DNA from: Massilia sp. PDC64
Lineage (GTDB): Bacteria > Pseudomonadota > Gammaproteobacteria > Burkholderiales > Burkholderiaceae_D
DNA length: 64,000 nt
Direction of reading: 5' to 3'
Assembly: GCF_900101265.1 (NCBI RefSeq)
Contig: NZ_FMZS01000002.1
Span: 62,001 to 126,000, forward strand
Of the stretch, positions 32,638-40,278 are shown piece after piece. Within the stretch, counting starts at the first letter, position 1, and each line of letters starts with the position of its first letter. The translations under genes and the position numbers were made by a program. The notes beneath the pieces are model-generated. The model saw nothing but the letters and a program-made list of their open reading frames with translations. It was not told the DNA's origin and ran no database searches.

Positions 32638-35313
32638 TTACAGCTTCTCGATCTGCCCCTTCGCATACCCGGCACCGGCGCCGTTCGGCGCCAGCTCGAG
32701 ATAGGTCTTGTACGCTGCCTTCGCCTTCTCGCCATCGCCCGCGCGCGCGTACGCGTCACCCAGGTTCATGTACGCGATCGCGCGCGACGGATCCATCTTG
32801 ATGGCGTTTTCGAACCAGCGCGCCGCTTCCGCGAACTTGTCCTGCTTGTAGAACACGAAGCCGAGATTGTTCGCCGCCAGCGCGAAGTTCGGCCGCAGCT
32901 TCAGCGCTTCCGTGAACTGCGCCTCCGCCTGCGCGTACTGCTTTTCCTTGTACAGCTGCAGGCCGTGATCGTTCGCGCGCTGCGCCTGCTGGCGGCTCGA
33001 TACGGGCACCGCGACCGGCGCCTTGATCGTCTGCTCGCCGCCTTGCAGATCCTTCACGACGACGGGCGCAGTGGGCGCCGACGCTTTCGCATCCAGCTTC
33101 GTGTTGAGCGCGATGGCGTCGTTCGACAGCTGCGCCGTATTCGTGTTCAGGAATTCGCTCTCTTCGGGTAGCTCGAATACGAAATCACCGCCTTCGGAAC
33201 CGGGTAGGCTGCCGAAAGCGGGCGTCTGCTGCGACACGCTGGACACGGCCGGCGCCACGTAGGCCGCCAGCTCGGTCGCGGTGATCAGGCCATCGCCGTT
33301 CAGGTCGGCCTTGCCGCCGAGGCCCTGCAGCAGCGTCCACGTGAACACGGAGTGGCCGTTCGGACCGCCGTCGGACACCATCTGGTCCGTGCCGCCCGCC
33401 GTCAGCATCTGGCGCCCGAGGCGCTTCGCGTTATCGCGCAGGAAGGCCGCGTTGGCGCCGCCGCGCGTCAGTCCCAGGCCGCTGTAGCAGGCGTCCATCA
33501 CGAACAGCACGTGCTTCGCGGGCAGGCTCTCGGCGATGTTCTGGATTTCCGTCATCGGGATGGCGTCGCTGGCCAGGTTGTCCGGATCGGCGTCGTACGG
33601 GACGATGTAGCCGAGATCGCGCCCGGAACTCAGCTTGCGCGTGGCGCCGTGGCCCGCGAAGAACACGAACACGCGGTCGTTCGGCTGCAAACCGCCGGCG
33701 ACATCGTGGAAGGCGGCGAGGATCCCGCGGCGCGTGGCCTGCTCGTTCTTCAGCGTGATCACATGGTTGGATGCGAAGCCGAACTTCTGCACGAGCGCCT
33801 GCCCGACGCCTTCCGCATCGCGCACGGCATACTGCAGGCGCGGCCATTTCGGATAGCCGTCGACGCCGACGACGATCGCCCATGACGCCGCATAACCCGT
33901 CGCGGCCGCGCGCGCGACGGGCGCCGGCGCCGCATTTGCACCGCCGCTTACGCGGAACGTGCTGCCGTCCCAGCCGGCGAACTGGTAGCCCTCGGCGACG
34001 AGCCGGTCGAGGATCGCCGGCAGCGCCTTCACGGTGCGCTCGTGGATGTCGTGGAACAGGATGATGCCGCGGCCTTCCTTGTCCACCGCGCGCAGCACGC
34101 GGTCCGCGATGGACGAGGGCACCGGATCGGCCCAGTCCAGCGAATCGATGTTCCACATGACGGACTTCAGGTGCGCATCGGCCAGCAGGTGCATGCCTTC
34201 CTTGTTGCGCGCGCCGTAGGGAAAGCGGAACAGCGCGGAGCGTTGCGGATCGACGGCCTTCAGCAGCGTGTCCGTATCGAGGATCTCGGCTTTCAAACTG
34301 TCGCCGCTCTCCTTCGACAACTGGGCGTGCGAGAAGCTGTGATTGGCCAGCACATAACCGGCCGCCTTCAGCTTGCGGCTGACTTCCGCGCCCGCGTTGA
34401 GGCGCGCGGCGCCATGCGCATCGAGCGTACCGATGTTGCGGCCGACGCTGAAGAACACGGCAGGCGCATCGTACTGCTTGAGGATGGCGGCGATCTCCTC
34501 GCTGTAGCGGCGATGCGGACCGTCGTCGAAGGTCAGCACGATCGTCTTCTTCGGCAGGCCCTTGCCGAAGATCTCGTCCTCTTCCTTTTGCGCGGTCGGG
34601 TTGCTGTCCTGGCCCGGCGGTTCCGGCTTGGCGGGGTAGGGCAGCACGACGCCGTAATCCTTGAGGATGCGGTCGCGCTGGTAGAGCGTCTTCAGGTAGG
34701 CGACGTAGCTGTCCCACTTCTCGCGCTTGAGCGTGATGGAGCGCGTCTCGAAGCGTCCGAAGACGGCGCGGATCTCCTTCTCGTAATTGCGCTCGATCTC
34801 GGCCAGCGCGTCGACGTCTTCCGAGATCCGCTTGTGCAGTTTGATGGCCGGCAGCGACGAATCCTTCGCCACGTTCGCCAGCAGCGACTGCATCAGTTCG
34901 CGGAAGGCGAGACGGTCCGCGTCGTACAGGCCTTCGCCCGACTCGACGTAATCGAGCAGGCCGCCGACCGCCTCGAAGCGGAGCGGATCCTGCGACCCGA
35001 CGAGGCTCGCCAGCGCATCGTCGATCCGGTTGATGCGTTCCTGGTTTTCATGGAACAGCTGCTGGCCGACGCGGTTGACCTCTTCCTGGCCTTGTGAGGA
35101 GAGCCCGGCTTCGTCCTGCGTCAGCACGATCATCTTGCGGTAGGCGGCCAGCACCTGCTGCATGTCGGCGGCGATGGCAGTGGCTTCCTTCGACTGGTTT
35201 TGTTGCGCTGCCGGGGCCGGTGCTGCCGGCTTGCGGTTGGCGAGCCAGGTGCCGCTGCCGGCGCCGGCCGCGGCGACGGCGAAGATGACGAGATAGAGGG
35301 CTTTGCGTTTCAC
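32638..35313 (-). CDS. exported polysaccharide deacetylase - caspase-like - EF-hand - TPR fusion (891 aa)
   Basis: Domain order: membrane anchor or signal (residues 5-24); helical region (40-220); CE4 NodB deacetylase with TFDDGPH (261-267), HSFSH (325-329), RFPYGARN (363-370) and FHDIHE (420-425); caspase p20-like domain (about 475-700) with FFAGHG (His555) and MDACYSG (Cys609); an EF-hand-like loop DLNGDGLITATE (about 670-681) inside it; and three TPRs (about 775-885). All metal and catalytic residues of both enzymes appear present. It should act in the periplasm. GTG start. The substrate and the caspase target are unknown. Confidence 0.88.
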   Translation of the reverse strand: MKRKALYLVIFAVAAAGAGSGTWLANRKPAAPAPAAQQNQSKEATAIAADMQQVLAAYRKMIVLTQDEAGLSSQGQEEVNRVGQQLFHENQERINRIDDALASLVGSQDPLRFEAVGGLLDYVESGEGLYDADRLAFRELMQSLLANVAKDSSLPAIKLHKRISEDVDALAEIERNYEKEIRAVFGRFETRSITLKREKWDSYVAYLKTLYQRDRILKDYGVVLPYPAKPEPPGQDSNPTAQKEEDEIFGKGLPKKTIVLTFDDGPHRRYSEEIAAILKQYDAPAVFFSVGRNIGTLDAHGAARLNAGAEVSRKLKAAGYVLANHSFSHAQLSKESGDSLKAEILDTDTLLKAVDPQRSALFRFPYGARNKEGMHLLADAHLKSVMWNIDSLDWADPVPSSIADRVLRAVDKEGRGIILFHDIHERTVKALPAILDRLVAEGYQFAGWDGSTFRVSGGANAAPAPVARAAATGYAASWAIVVGVDGYPKWPRLQYAVRDAEGVGQALVQKFGFASNHVITLKNEQATRRGILAAFHDVAGGLQPNDRVFVFFAGHGATRKLSSGRDLGYIVPYDADPDNLASDAIPMTEIQNIAESLPAKHVLFVMDACYSGLGLTRGGANAAFLRDNAKRLGRQMLTAGGTDQMVSDGGPNGHSVFTWTLLQGLGGKADLNGDGLITATELAAYVAPAVSSVSQQTPAFGSLPGSEGGDFVFELPEESEFLNTNTAQLSNDAIALNTKLDAKASAPTAPVVVKDLQGGEQTIKAPVAVPVSSRQQAQRANDHGLQLYKEKQYAQAEAQFTEALKLRPNFALAANNLGFVFYKQDKFAEAARWFENAIKMDPSRAIAYMNLGDAYARAGDGEKAKAAYKTYLELAPNGAGAGYAKGQIEKL

Positions 35314-35516
35314 GGCGGTGTTGAAAAAGTTTTATCGCGGCAACAATACCATCAGTTGGGTGACAATTGCCAACGAAAACTTAACGTTTGCGGTGGCGCA
35401 ACAGTCAAGGTAACGACAGCTCGGCGGGTTCTGTTCCGGTAAGTTGAGCAGCTTGCGTTCACTCAATTAATGCTACAGATAATCTTTTCACTTTATACAC
35501 TTTATTTAAAGGAAAT

Positions 35517-35545
35517 TTGTCAAAATCCATTTATCACGATATTTA
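35517..35545 (+). promoter_or_regulatory. promoter of the Cys/His/Asp-rich protein gene
   Basis: TTGTCA (35517-35522), a 17-bp spacer and TATTTA (35540-35545) in AT-rich DNA. It predicts a leader of about 95 nt. Confidence 0.6.
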
Positions 35546-35600
35546 GTTTTGCGCAAACCGGGCTCATCCAGGCGGAACTAACTTACAGATAAGCCGTGTA

Positions 35601-35635
35601 TGAGCCGCGCGGCCCATCCCACACTCAGCGGCTCA
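35601..35635 (+). promoter_or_regulatory. 5' leader hairpin before the ribosome site
   Basis: TGAGCCGC (35601-35608) pairs perfectly with GCGGCTCA (35628-35635) and ends one base before the CGAGGAG ribosome site. It could protect the message or tune translation. Confidence 0.5.
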
Positions 35636-35648
35636 CGAGGAGAACATC

Positions 35649-36032
35649 ATGGGTATCGAGCAATATGGCGACGACCACGAGCGGGATGACTGCAAGGATG
35701 ACGACAAGCATCACGACTACTGCAAATGCAAGAAGGAGCGGGACGAGTACAAGAGGGAGCGCGACGAATATCGCAAGGAACGTGACGAGTACAAGAAAGA
35801 GCGCGAGGAGTGGAAGAAGCAGGCCTGCAAGTGCAAGAAGGAACTGTACGAGTACAAGACCTTCGTGAAGGAAGCGCTGGAGCGCCTGGGCATCTTCGTC
35901 CACAAGCTCGACTACCTGCATCATGACCTGGTCCACGGCGCCAAGAAGCTCGGCAAGCATGATCACGACGGCGACCACGGCAAGGACCACTGCAAGGATC
36001 ACGACAAGCATCACGACAAGGATTGCGACTAG
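35649..36032 (+). CDS. Cys/His/Asp-rich protein with a tandem heptad repeat (127 aa)
   Basis: Residues 7-27 and 103-127 are metal-ligand-rich tails (DDHERDDCKDDDKHHDYCKC at the start; DHDGDHGKDHCKDHDKHHD at the end). Between them is a 7-residue repeat with consensus KKERDEY, four copies (about residues 28-55), forming a charged helix, then CKCKKELYEYKTFVKEALERLG and an amphipathic helix. No signal peptide is seen. It has its own promoter and structured leader. A cytoplasmic metal-binding or storage role is an inference from composition only; no family is recognised. Confidence 0.75.
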   Translation: MGIEQYGDDHERDDCKDDDKHHDYCKCKKERDEYKRERDEYRKERDEYKKEREEWKKQACKCKKELYEYKTFVKEALERLGIFVHKLDYLHHDLVHGAKKLGKHDHDGDHGKDHCKDHDKHHDKDCD

Positions 36033-36190
36033 TCGTTCGCCGGCGGCCCGTTCATAGGCTAGAGGTCTGCACATAAACTTGGGGGAGCAATGCTGGTGGC
36101 ATTGTGCCTCCAGGTTCAGCAGCACTGGACTACTGCGACGCATGCCAGGGGACATCTCTACTTTGGGCTAACACTGAACGCACGGCGCCC

Positions 36191-36218
36191 TTGTACTGCC
36201 GAGAAACCTTGTTATAAT
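36191..36218 (+). promoter_or_regulatory. tRNA-Ser promoter
   Basis: TTGTAC (36191-36196), a 16-bp spacer and TATAAT (36213-36218) lie about 38 bp upstream of the tRNA. The rest of 36033-36190 shows no gene. Confidence 0.8.
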
Positions 36219-36256
36219 AGGCGGCTTCGCGAACGAGCGTGTTCGTGAGCCCATCA

Positions 36257-36347
36257 GGAGAGATGGATGAGTGGTTTAAGTCGCACGCCTGGAAAGCGTG
36301 TATAGGTTCATAGCCTATCGGGGGTTCGAATCCCCCTCTCTCCGCCA
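36257..36347 (+). tRNA. tRNA-Ser (GGA)
   Basis: This is a class II tRNA with acceptor GGAGAGA, anticodon loop CTGGAAA (anticodon GGA), a long variable arm (TATAGGTTCATAGCCTATC), T arm GGGGGTTCGAATCCCCC and encoded CCA. Prophage 2 starts soon after its 3' end, making it a candidate attachment site. Confidence 0.96.
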
Positions 36348-36354
36348 GAATACG

Positions 36355-36386
36355 AAAGCCCTTGATTTTCAAGGGCTTTTTTCTTT
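36355..36386 (+). terminator. tRNA-Ser terminator
   Basis: AAAGCCCTTG (36355-36364) pairs with CAAGGGCTTT (36370-36379), followed by a T-rich run. Confidence 0.88.
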
Positions 36387-36498
36387 TCTGGACCGCCCAC
36401 GCTTTCGCGGGCTCGACCGCTGGGGAATTCGCAGGGAATTTCCGGCACTTTTGCGGGTGCTCAGCGGGCGACGGGGAGCGGGCCGGTATCGTTCCTGC

Positions 36499-36714
36499 AT
36501 GATCACCGACCGACCGAACTCCGAACTTGCCCGCGTCGTCGACGAGGCGCTGACCATGCGCGACGTGCGTGCTGCGGCCGCCTACCTCGCCGACCACGGC
36601 GCAGGCTTCGCGCTCACGTGCCGGGTGCTGGCGGAACCGGAGCGGCGACGCCCGGCAGCGACGACGGCGGCGCCGGCCACACCGCAATCACGCGACCGTC
36701 TACCGTCTGCATGA
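36499..36714 (+). CDS. small hypothetical protein at the left end of prophage 2 (71 aa)
   Basis: The N-terminal 55 residues (RPNSELARVVDEALTMRDVRAAAAYLADHG, then AGFALTCRVLAEPERRR split by a turn) form a well-built helical protein. The Ala/Thr/Pro C-terminus overlaps, in antisense, the phage gene at 36614-36754. The ribosome site is weak. It may be a phage gene expressed in the lysogen or a host gene whose 3' end was rewritten by the insertion. Confidence 0.5.
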   Translation: MITDRPNSELARVVDEALTMRDVRAAAAYLADHGAGFALTCRVLAEPERRRPAATTAAPATPQSRDRLPSA

Positions 36715-36754
36715 CGAGCTGCGTCTCGGCCGGCGTGCTGACGAGGTAGTCCAT
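36614..36754 (-). CDS. last gene of the prophage 2 late operon (46 aa)
   Basis: The ATG overlaps the preceding stop (ATGA). The peptide (MDYLVSTPAETQLVMQTVDG, then RVIAVWPAPPSS) ends in a Pro/Ala tail. It overlaps the plus-strand gene at 36499-36714 by about 100 bp. Coupling to the holin-like gene supports it; the function is unknown. Confidence 0.45.
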   Translation of the reverse strand: MDYLVSTPAETQLVMQTVDGRVIAVWPAPPSSLPGVAAPVPPAPGT

Positions 36755-37275
36755 CACGCCACCAGTTTGCTGATCGTTGCGTCCTTGACCTGCGAGCTGC
36801 GAGAACTGCCGAATTCGAACTGGTGCGCATCGCGCAGGCAGGCGCCGAAGATGCCCGAGATGGCGGACAGCAAGCCGACCACCTCGCCCGGTAGCTTTTC
36901 ACGGTAGATGACCAGGACCAGCAGGCAGGCGATCAGGCCCAGCACGTCCAGCGCGACCATGACGTCGGCGCGGCGGTTGCCAAAGCCCGCCTTGTGTAGT
37001 TCGATGTCGCGTGAGCGGGCGTTCTGAACGTCGGCCAGAAACGCCTTCGTCAGATCCGAATCGTTCAGCATGGCGGCCTGCTGGAACTCCAGTACCTTCG
37101 CCGGGTCGGCCTTTAGCACCTCCAGCGCGGCGTTGCCGTCGGGCGCTCCGGTGACGCTCTTGGCGATGTCGATCACCTTGGTGGCGACGTCGGCAGCCTT
37201 GTCGCTGCCGGTGAAGAACTTGATCAGGGACGGCGCGAACTGAGCCAGCGCCAGGGCAATCGATACAGGTTCCAT
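36754..37275 (-). CDS. 3TM-type phage holin-like membrane protein (173 aa)
   Basis: Hydrophobic segments lie near residues 5-20 and 108-145 (VMVALDVLGLIACLLVLVIY, then GEVVGLLSAISGIFGACL), with a polar, helical middle. This shape and the position directly after the lysin gene match large 3TM-type holins. Holins pierce the inner membrane to release the lysin. A second holin candidate lies at 37767-37970. Confidence 0.65.
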   Translation of the reverse strand: MEPVSIALALAQFAPSLIKFFTGSDKAADVATKVIDIAKSVTGAPDGNAALEVLKADPAKVLEFQQAAMLNDSDLTKAFLADVQNARSRDIELHKAGFGNRRADVMVALDVLGLIACLLVLVIYREKLPGEVVGLLSAISGIFGACLRDAHQFEFGSSRSSQVKDATISKLVA

Positions 37276-37770
37276 CTACTTTGCTCCAGTGGTTAGGGTG
37301 GCCACGTCCCAGCAGGACTGCCATTTATCAGGGTGAGGTCTGCCCGGGCGCCAGGCGGCGGTGTACTGCGCCCAGCCGTCGGCGGCGGTGGTGGCGAGCT
37401 TCGACGGCAGCGTGTAGAGCAGCAGGCGCGCGGCGATCGCGGCCACGATGTCGTGGTAGCGCATGGCTTCCCACAGGCCCGCCGGCGTCGCCTCGATGTT
37501 GAAATCCACGCACAGGTTGCGCATGGTCGACGCGACCAGGTAGTGATTCAGCACGCCCTTGCAGCCGCCCCCCTGTTCGAACTGCCAGAACGACGCGGCC
37601 GGGCCAGATTCGGTATCGCCTACCACCTGGCGGCGGTGAGCGAGGCCGGATTCTTGCAACGCGATGGCGAGCATGAAGCGTCGCGCGTCCATCGTGTCGG
37701 GGATGCCGCAGCGTGACAGCTCAGCCAGCGCCGGCAGAATGGCCAGGTTCAGTAGACGGATTGGGCTCAT
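37276..37770 (-). CDS. phage endolysin, lysozyme/transglycosylase-like
   Basis: The 164-residue protein has ALQESGLAHRRQ (catalytic Glu region), GPAASFWQFEQGGGCKGVLNH and a helical end (AQYTAAWRPGRPHPDKW). This fits a muramidase or transglycosylase fold that breaks peptidoglycan at lysis. No signal sequence is seen, so release through a holin is likely. The ATG at 37770 overlaps the small holin stop. Confidence 0.75.
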   Translation of the reverse strand: MSPIRLLNLAILPALAELSRCGIPDTMDARRFMLAIALQESGLAHRRQVVGDTESGPAASFWQFEQGGGCKGVLNHYLVASTMRNLCVDFNIEATPAGLWEAMRYHDIVAAIAARLLLYTLPSKLATTAADGWAQYTAAWRPGRPHPDKWQSCWDVATLTTGAK

Positions 37771-37970
37771 GCTCGTTCCCCCAGCTGCGCGGCCAGCGCT
37801 CGTTCTTCGCGCCGGTCCTTCCGGGCCATGTAGAAGAGGTTCGCAGCGCATGTCACCAGCGCTGTGACGATGCCGGCGATGACGCCCCACTGCGTGAGGG
37901 TGAGCGATGCCACGATCGCGACGATGGCGCCGGCGTAGCTTCCGGCTTCGGGTGCACTTACTTGGGTCAT
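37767..37970 (-). CDS. small holin (HP1-type, 67 aa)
   Basis: Two hydrophobic segments (AGAIVAIVASLTL, QWGVIAGIVTALVTCAANLFY) and a charged C-terminus (MARKDRREERALAAQ) match class II holins of the HP1 family. It is upstream of the endolysin with a 4-bp overlap, giving the usual holin-lysin order. Confidence 0.75.
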   Translation of the reverse strand: MTQVSAPEAGSYAGAIVAIVASLTLTQWGVIAGIVTALVTCAANLFYMARKDRREERALAAQLGERA

Positions 37971-37973
37971 AGG

Positions 37974-40217
37974 TCAGAACATGAGTTTGGAATTTTGAAG
38001 GGCCGTCAGCAGAGCGTTGACGTTCGTTTCCAGCGCCGTCAGCGTGGCGCCAGAAGTGGGATTGACCCGGGAGCATTGCGAGGCGCCGACGATGCCGTAT
38101 GGCGACCAGGTACCGGGCGTGCCCGATGTAGTGCAGAACCAGCCTTGGGGGCCGCCCGCGCTGATGCCAGCGTTCTCGTAGTAGTCGCCGATCAGGGCCG
38201 GCGTGGTCGGGAACGCAGTCGAAGGAATCGACGAGGCCAGCCCCATATACCGCGGCGTGCCCGAGAAGCTATTGATGATGGCGCCCTGCTGCATCGTGGC
38301 CTTCGTGCAGGTGTTGCCGTAGTGGTCGCCGATGATGTCGCGCAAGATCGTGACCGTCCCGCCGCCGCCGTCCTGTCCATAGCAGAGTGGCCGAGCCGTC
38401 TGATTCGGATATGGAGTGGTGAACGTGCCCCGGAAGATGAAGTCGTTCGATTTCAGGCCGTACACCACTGGCAGGCCACCGCTGCCATTCCCGAGAATGA
38501 TGCTGTACAGCTGGCCTTTCGTATCGCCTTCGTTCGCCGAGCTGATGAAAGTGTTGTTGTTGATGCGCGCCTTCGGCACATAGCCGCTGCCCGATTTCAG
38601 CTGGATGCCGACGCCACCGTAGCCGTTCGCAGGAAGTGCGAGGTTCCAGCCGTTATCTTTGATTACGTTGCCGGTGATGTCGAAGTGCGATCCGACGGCA
38701 AGGACGTACACTCCGTATCCCCAGTTCGAAACTATCGTGTTGTCCTTGATGGCGTAGATGAAGTCCTCAACCCGCGGGCCGGAAACGAGCACGCCGGCTT
38801 CGAACCCTTGAATATGGTTGTCGGCCACAACGGTGCTGCCGATGCCGGCCTGGACGCCATAGCCCGACGACGTGCCGGTCCCAGGGCCGTACAGGTAATT
38901 GCCGGTGACGGTGCCACCGTTGAGGCACAGAATTCCGTAGGCCTTCTGCCCAGTCCACGACGAGGCGTAGCGTACGGTGTTCCCGGTGATGGAGATGCTG
39001 CCGTCCGACTTGCCGCCTTCCACCCAGATGCCGCAGTTCGCTTCCGTGCTGCGTGAGTTGCTGAGGTCGCTGATGGAGTTGCCGGAAATCGAAATATTCT
39101 TGTTCACTGCGGAGGTCGACGACTCCAAGCAGATGCCGATCCGGACGCAGCGCGTAATCTGGTTGCCCGTGACGACGCCGCCGACACAGGCATCCAGATA
39201 GACGCCGTCGCCGAACTTGCCGTAGGTATTGCCAGGGGCATTGTCGTCACCCAGTACCCCGTTGATGATGTTGTTGGACACCTCGAAGTTCGTGACATTG
39301 GTGAGTGCGAAGCCGGCCAGGCCATTGTTCAGGACGTGGTTATTGGTGATTGAGACCTGGTCGCCGGCGGTCAGCGTGGCGGCCCGGTCCATGCCGGTGA
39401 ATTTGCAGTTCTGGATCCGCCAGTTCGAACCGCCGGCGTTCAGGTAGATGCCGACGTTCGCGTTGGAGAATTTCGCGGTGGCGCCCGCCCCGCCGAAGGT
39501 GCCCTTGCCGTCGAAAATTACGTCGCTGATATTTACGTCGTTCACCGGCTGGCTATTCGCCGTGAAAAAGGCGGAAAGCGTCTGCGATGCGGCCGAGAAC
39601 GTGGCGTTGTTGCCGATGATCCTGCGCTTCGATGGCAACACCAACGGCGACGAAATGACGTAGTTCGCGAAGTCGTCGAGCCGGATCACTTTGGCAGCGT
39701 TGATGGCGGCCTGGACGGCAGTCGTATCGTCGGTGATACCGTCGCCCTTCGCGCCGAAATCGATGGGGTTGACGATTCGCCCGAGCTTGGCCTGCATCAG
39801 TGCCAGCAGCGCGGACACGCCGATGGCGAGGCCACCGCCGACCTTCGCCGAAACCTGTTGAATCATGACCACGATGCGGTCCAGAGCATCGTTGATGGCG
39901 CGCGGGTAAAAGCCGCCCTGGTTCGTCAGGTCCAGCGCCTGTGTGATATTGATATTGCTTGTAGCCGCCAACGTCGTGCCGTTTGCCGGCGCTGTCATCG
40001 TGGTGATGGTGCCGCCCGGATTGAGGTTCTGGTTGCTGTTCAGCGTGACCGTGTAGTCGGCATCCAGCGTCAGCAAGGTTTCGACGTTCGTTGCCGTGTT
40101 GGTAACGGCAACGAGCAAGTCGGCCCTGTCGAAGACCTTGAACGAGAAGGGGAAGGTATTTGTTGTGCCGTTGCCCAGAAACGGACCGGCCGTCCTGATG
40201 CTATTGCTGATGGTCAT
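37974..40217 (-). CDS. tail spike with right-handed beta-helix (possible depolymerase)
   Basis: Residues 1-115 resemble the T7-type tail-fibre attachment domain (TAGPFLGNGTTNTFPFSFKVF, then AINDALDRIV). Residue 150 starts a pectate-lyase/beta-helix region (PIDFGAKGDGITDDTTAVQA), with repeated NxI..N turns (for example ISNVIFDGKG, NNHVLNNGLAGFALTN) to about residue 600. A short end domain follows. Such spikes bind and often cleave host surface polysaccharide. It is preceded by the shared 11-bp element and a hairpin. Confidence 0.88.
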   Translation of the reverse strand: MTISNSIRTAGPFLGNGTTNTFPFSFKVFDRADLLVAVTNTATNVETLLTLDADYTVTLNSNQNLNPGGTITTMTAPANGTTLAATSNINITQALDLTNQGGFYPRAINDALDRIVVMIQQVSAKVGGGLAIGVSALLALMQAKLGRIVNPIDFGAKGDGITDDTTAVQAAINAAKVIRLDDFANYVISSPLVLPSKRRIIGNNATFSAASQTLSAFFTANSQPVNDVNISDVIFDGKGTFGGAGATAKFSNANVGIYLNAGGSNWRIQNCKFTGMDRAATLTAGDQVSITNNHVLNNGLAGFALTNVTNFEVSNNIINGVLGDDNAPGNTYGKFGDGVYLDACVGGVVTGNQITRCVRIGICLESSTSAVNKNISISGNSISDLSNSRSTEANCGIWVEGGKSDGSISITGNTVRYASSWTGQKAYGILCLNGGTVTGNYLYGPGTGTSSGYGVQAGIGSTVVADNHIQGFEAGVLVSGPRVEDFIYAIKDNTIVSNWGYGVYVLAVGSHFDITGNVIKDNGWNLALPANGYGGVGIQLKSGSGYVPKARINNNTFISSANEGDTKGQLYSIILGNGSGGLPVVYGLKSNDFIFRGTFTTPYPNQTARPLCYGQDGGGGTVTILRDIIGDHYGNTCTKATMQQGAIINSFSGTPRYMGLASSIPSTAFPTTPALIGDYYENAGISAGGPQGWFCTTSGTPGTWSPYGIVGASQCSRVNPTSGATLTALETNVNALLTALQNSKLMF

Positions 40218-40229
40218 GTCGGGGGCTCC

Positions 40230-40275
40230 GCTGAGAAAGCTGCATTCTCAGCAGTAGCGCCCCGGGTACGTATAC
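40230..40275 (-). promoter_or_regulatory. phage element D (GTATACGTACC) plus hairpin upstream of the tail spike
   Basis: The core is at 40275-40265 on the minus strand. GCTGAGAA and TTCTCAGC (40230-40252) form an 8-bp stem just before the tail spike gene. It is one of four copies in prophage 2. Confidence 0.7.
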
Positions 40276-40278
40276 GGC

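Larger units (their letters stand above)
35314..35648. other. AT-rich divergent intergenic region
   Basis: These 335 bp hold no gene. The right half is strikingly AT-rich and contains the promoter at 35517-35545 and a leader hairpin at 35601-35635. On the minus strand TTGACT followed after 17 bp by GTTAAG (about 35381-35409) is a possible promoter for the deacetylase-caspase gene. Confidence 0.6.

Noticed and set aside
37974..40217. Diversity-generating retroelement target in the tail spike
   Set aside because: No reverse transcriptase or template repeat is visible in the window.
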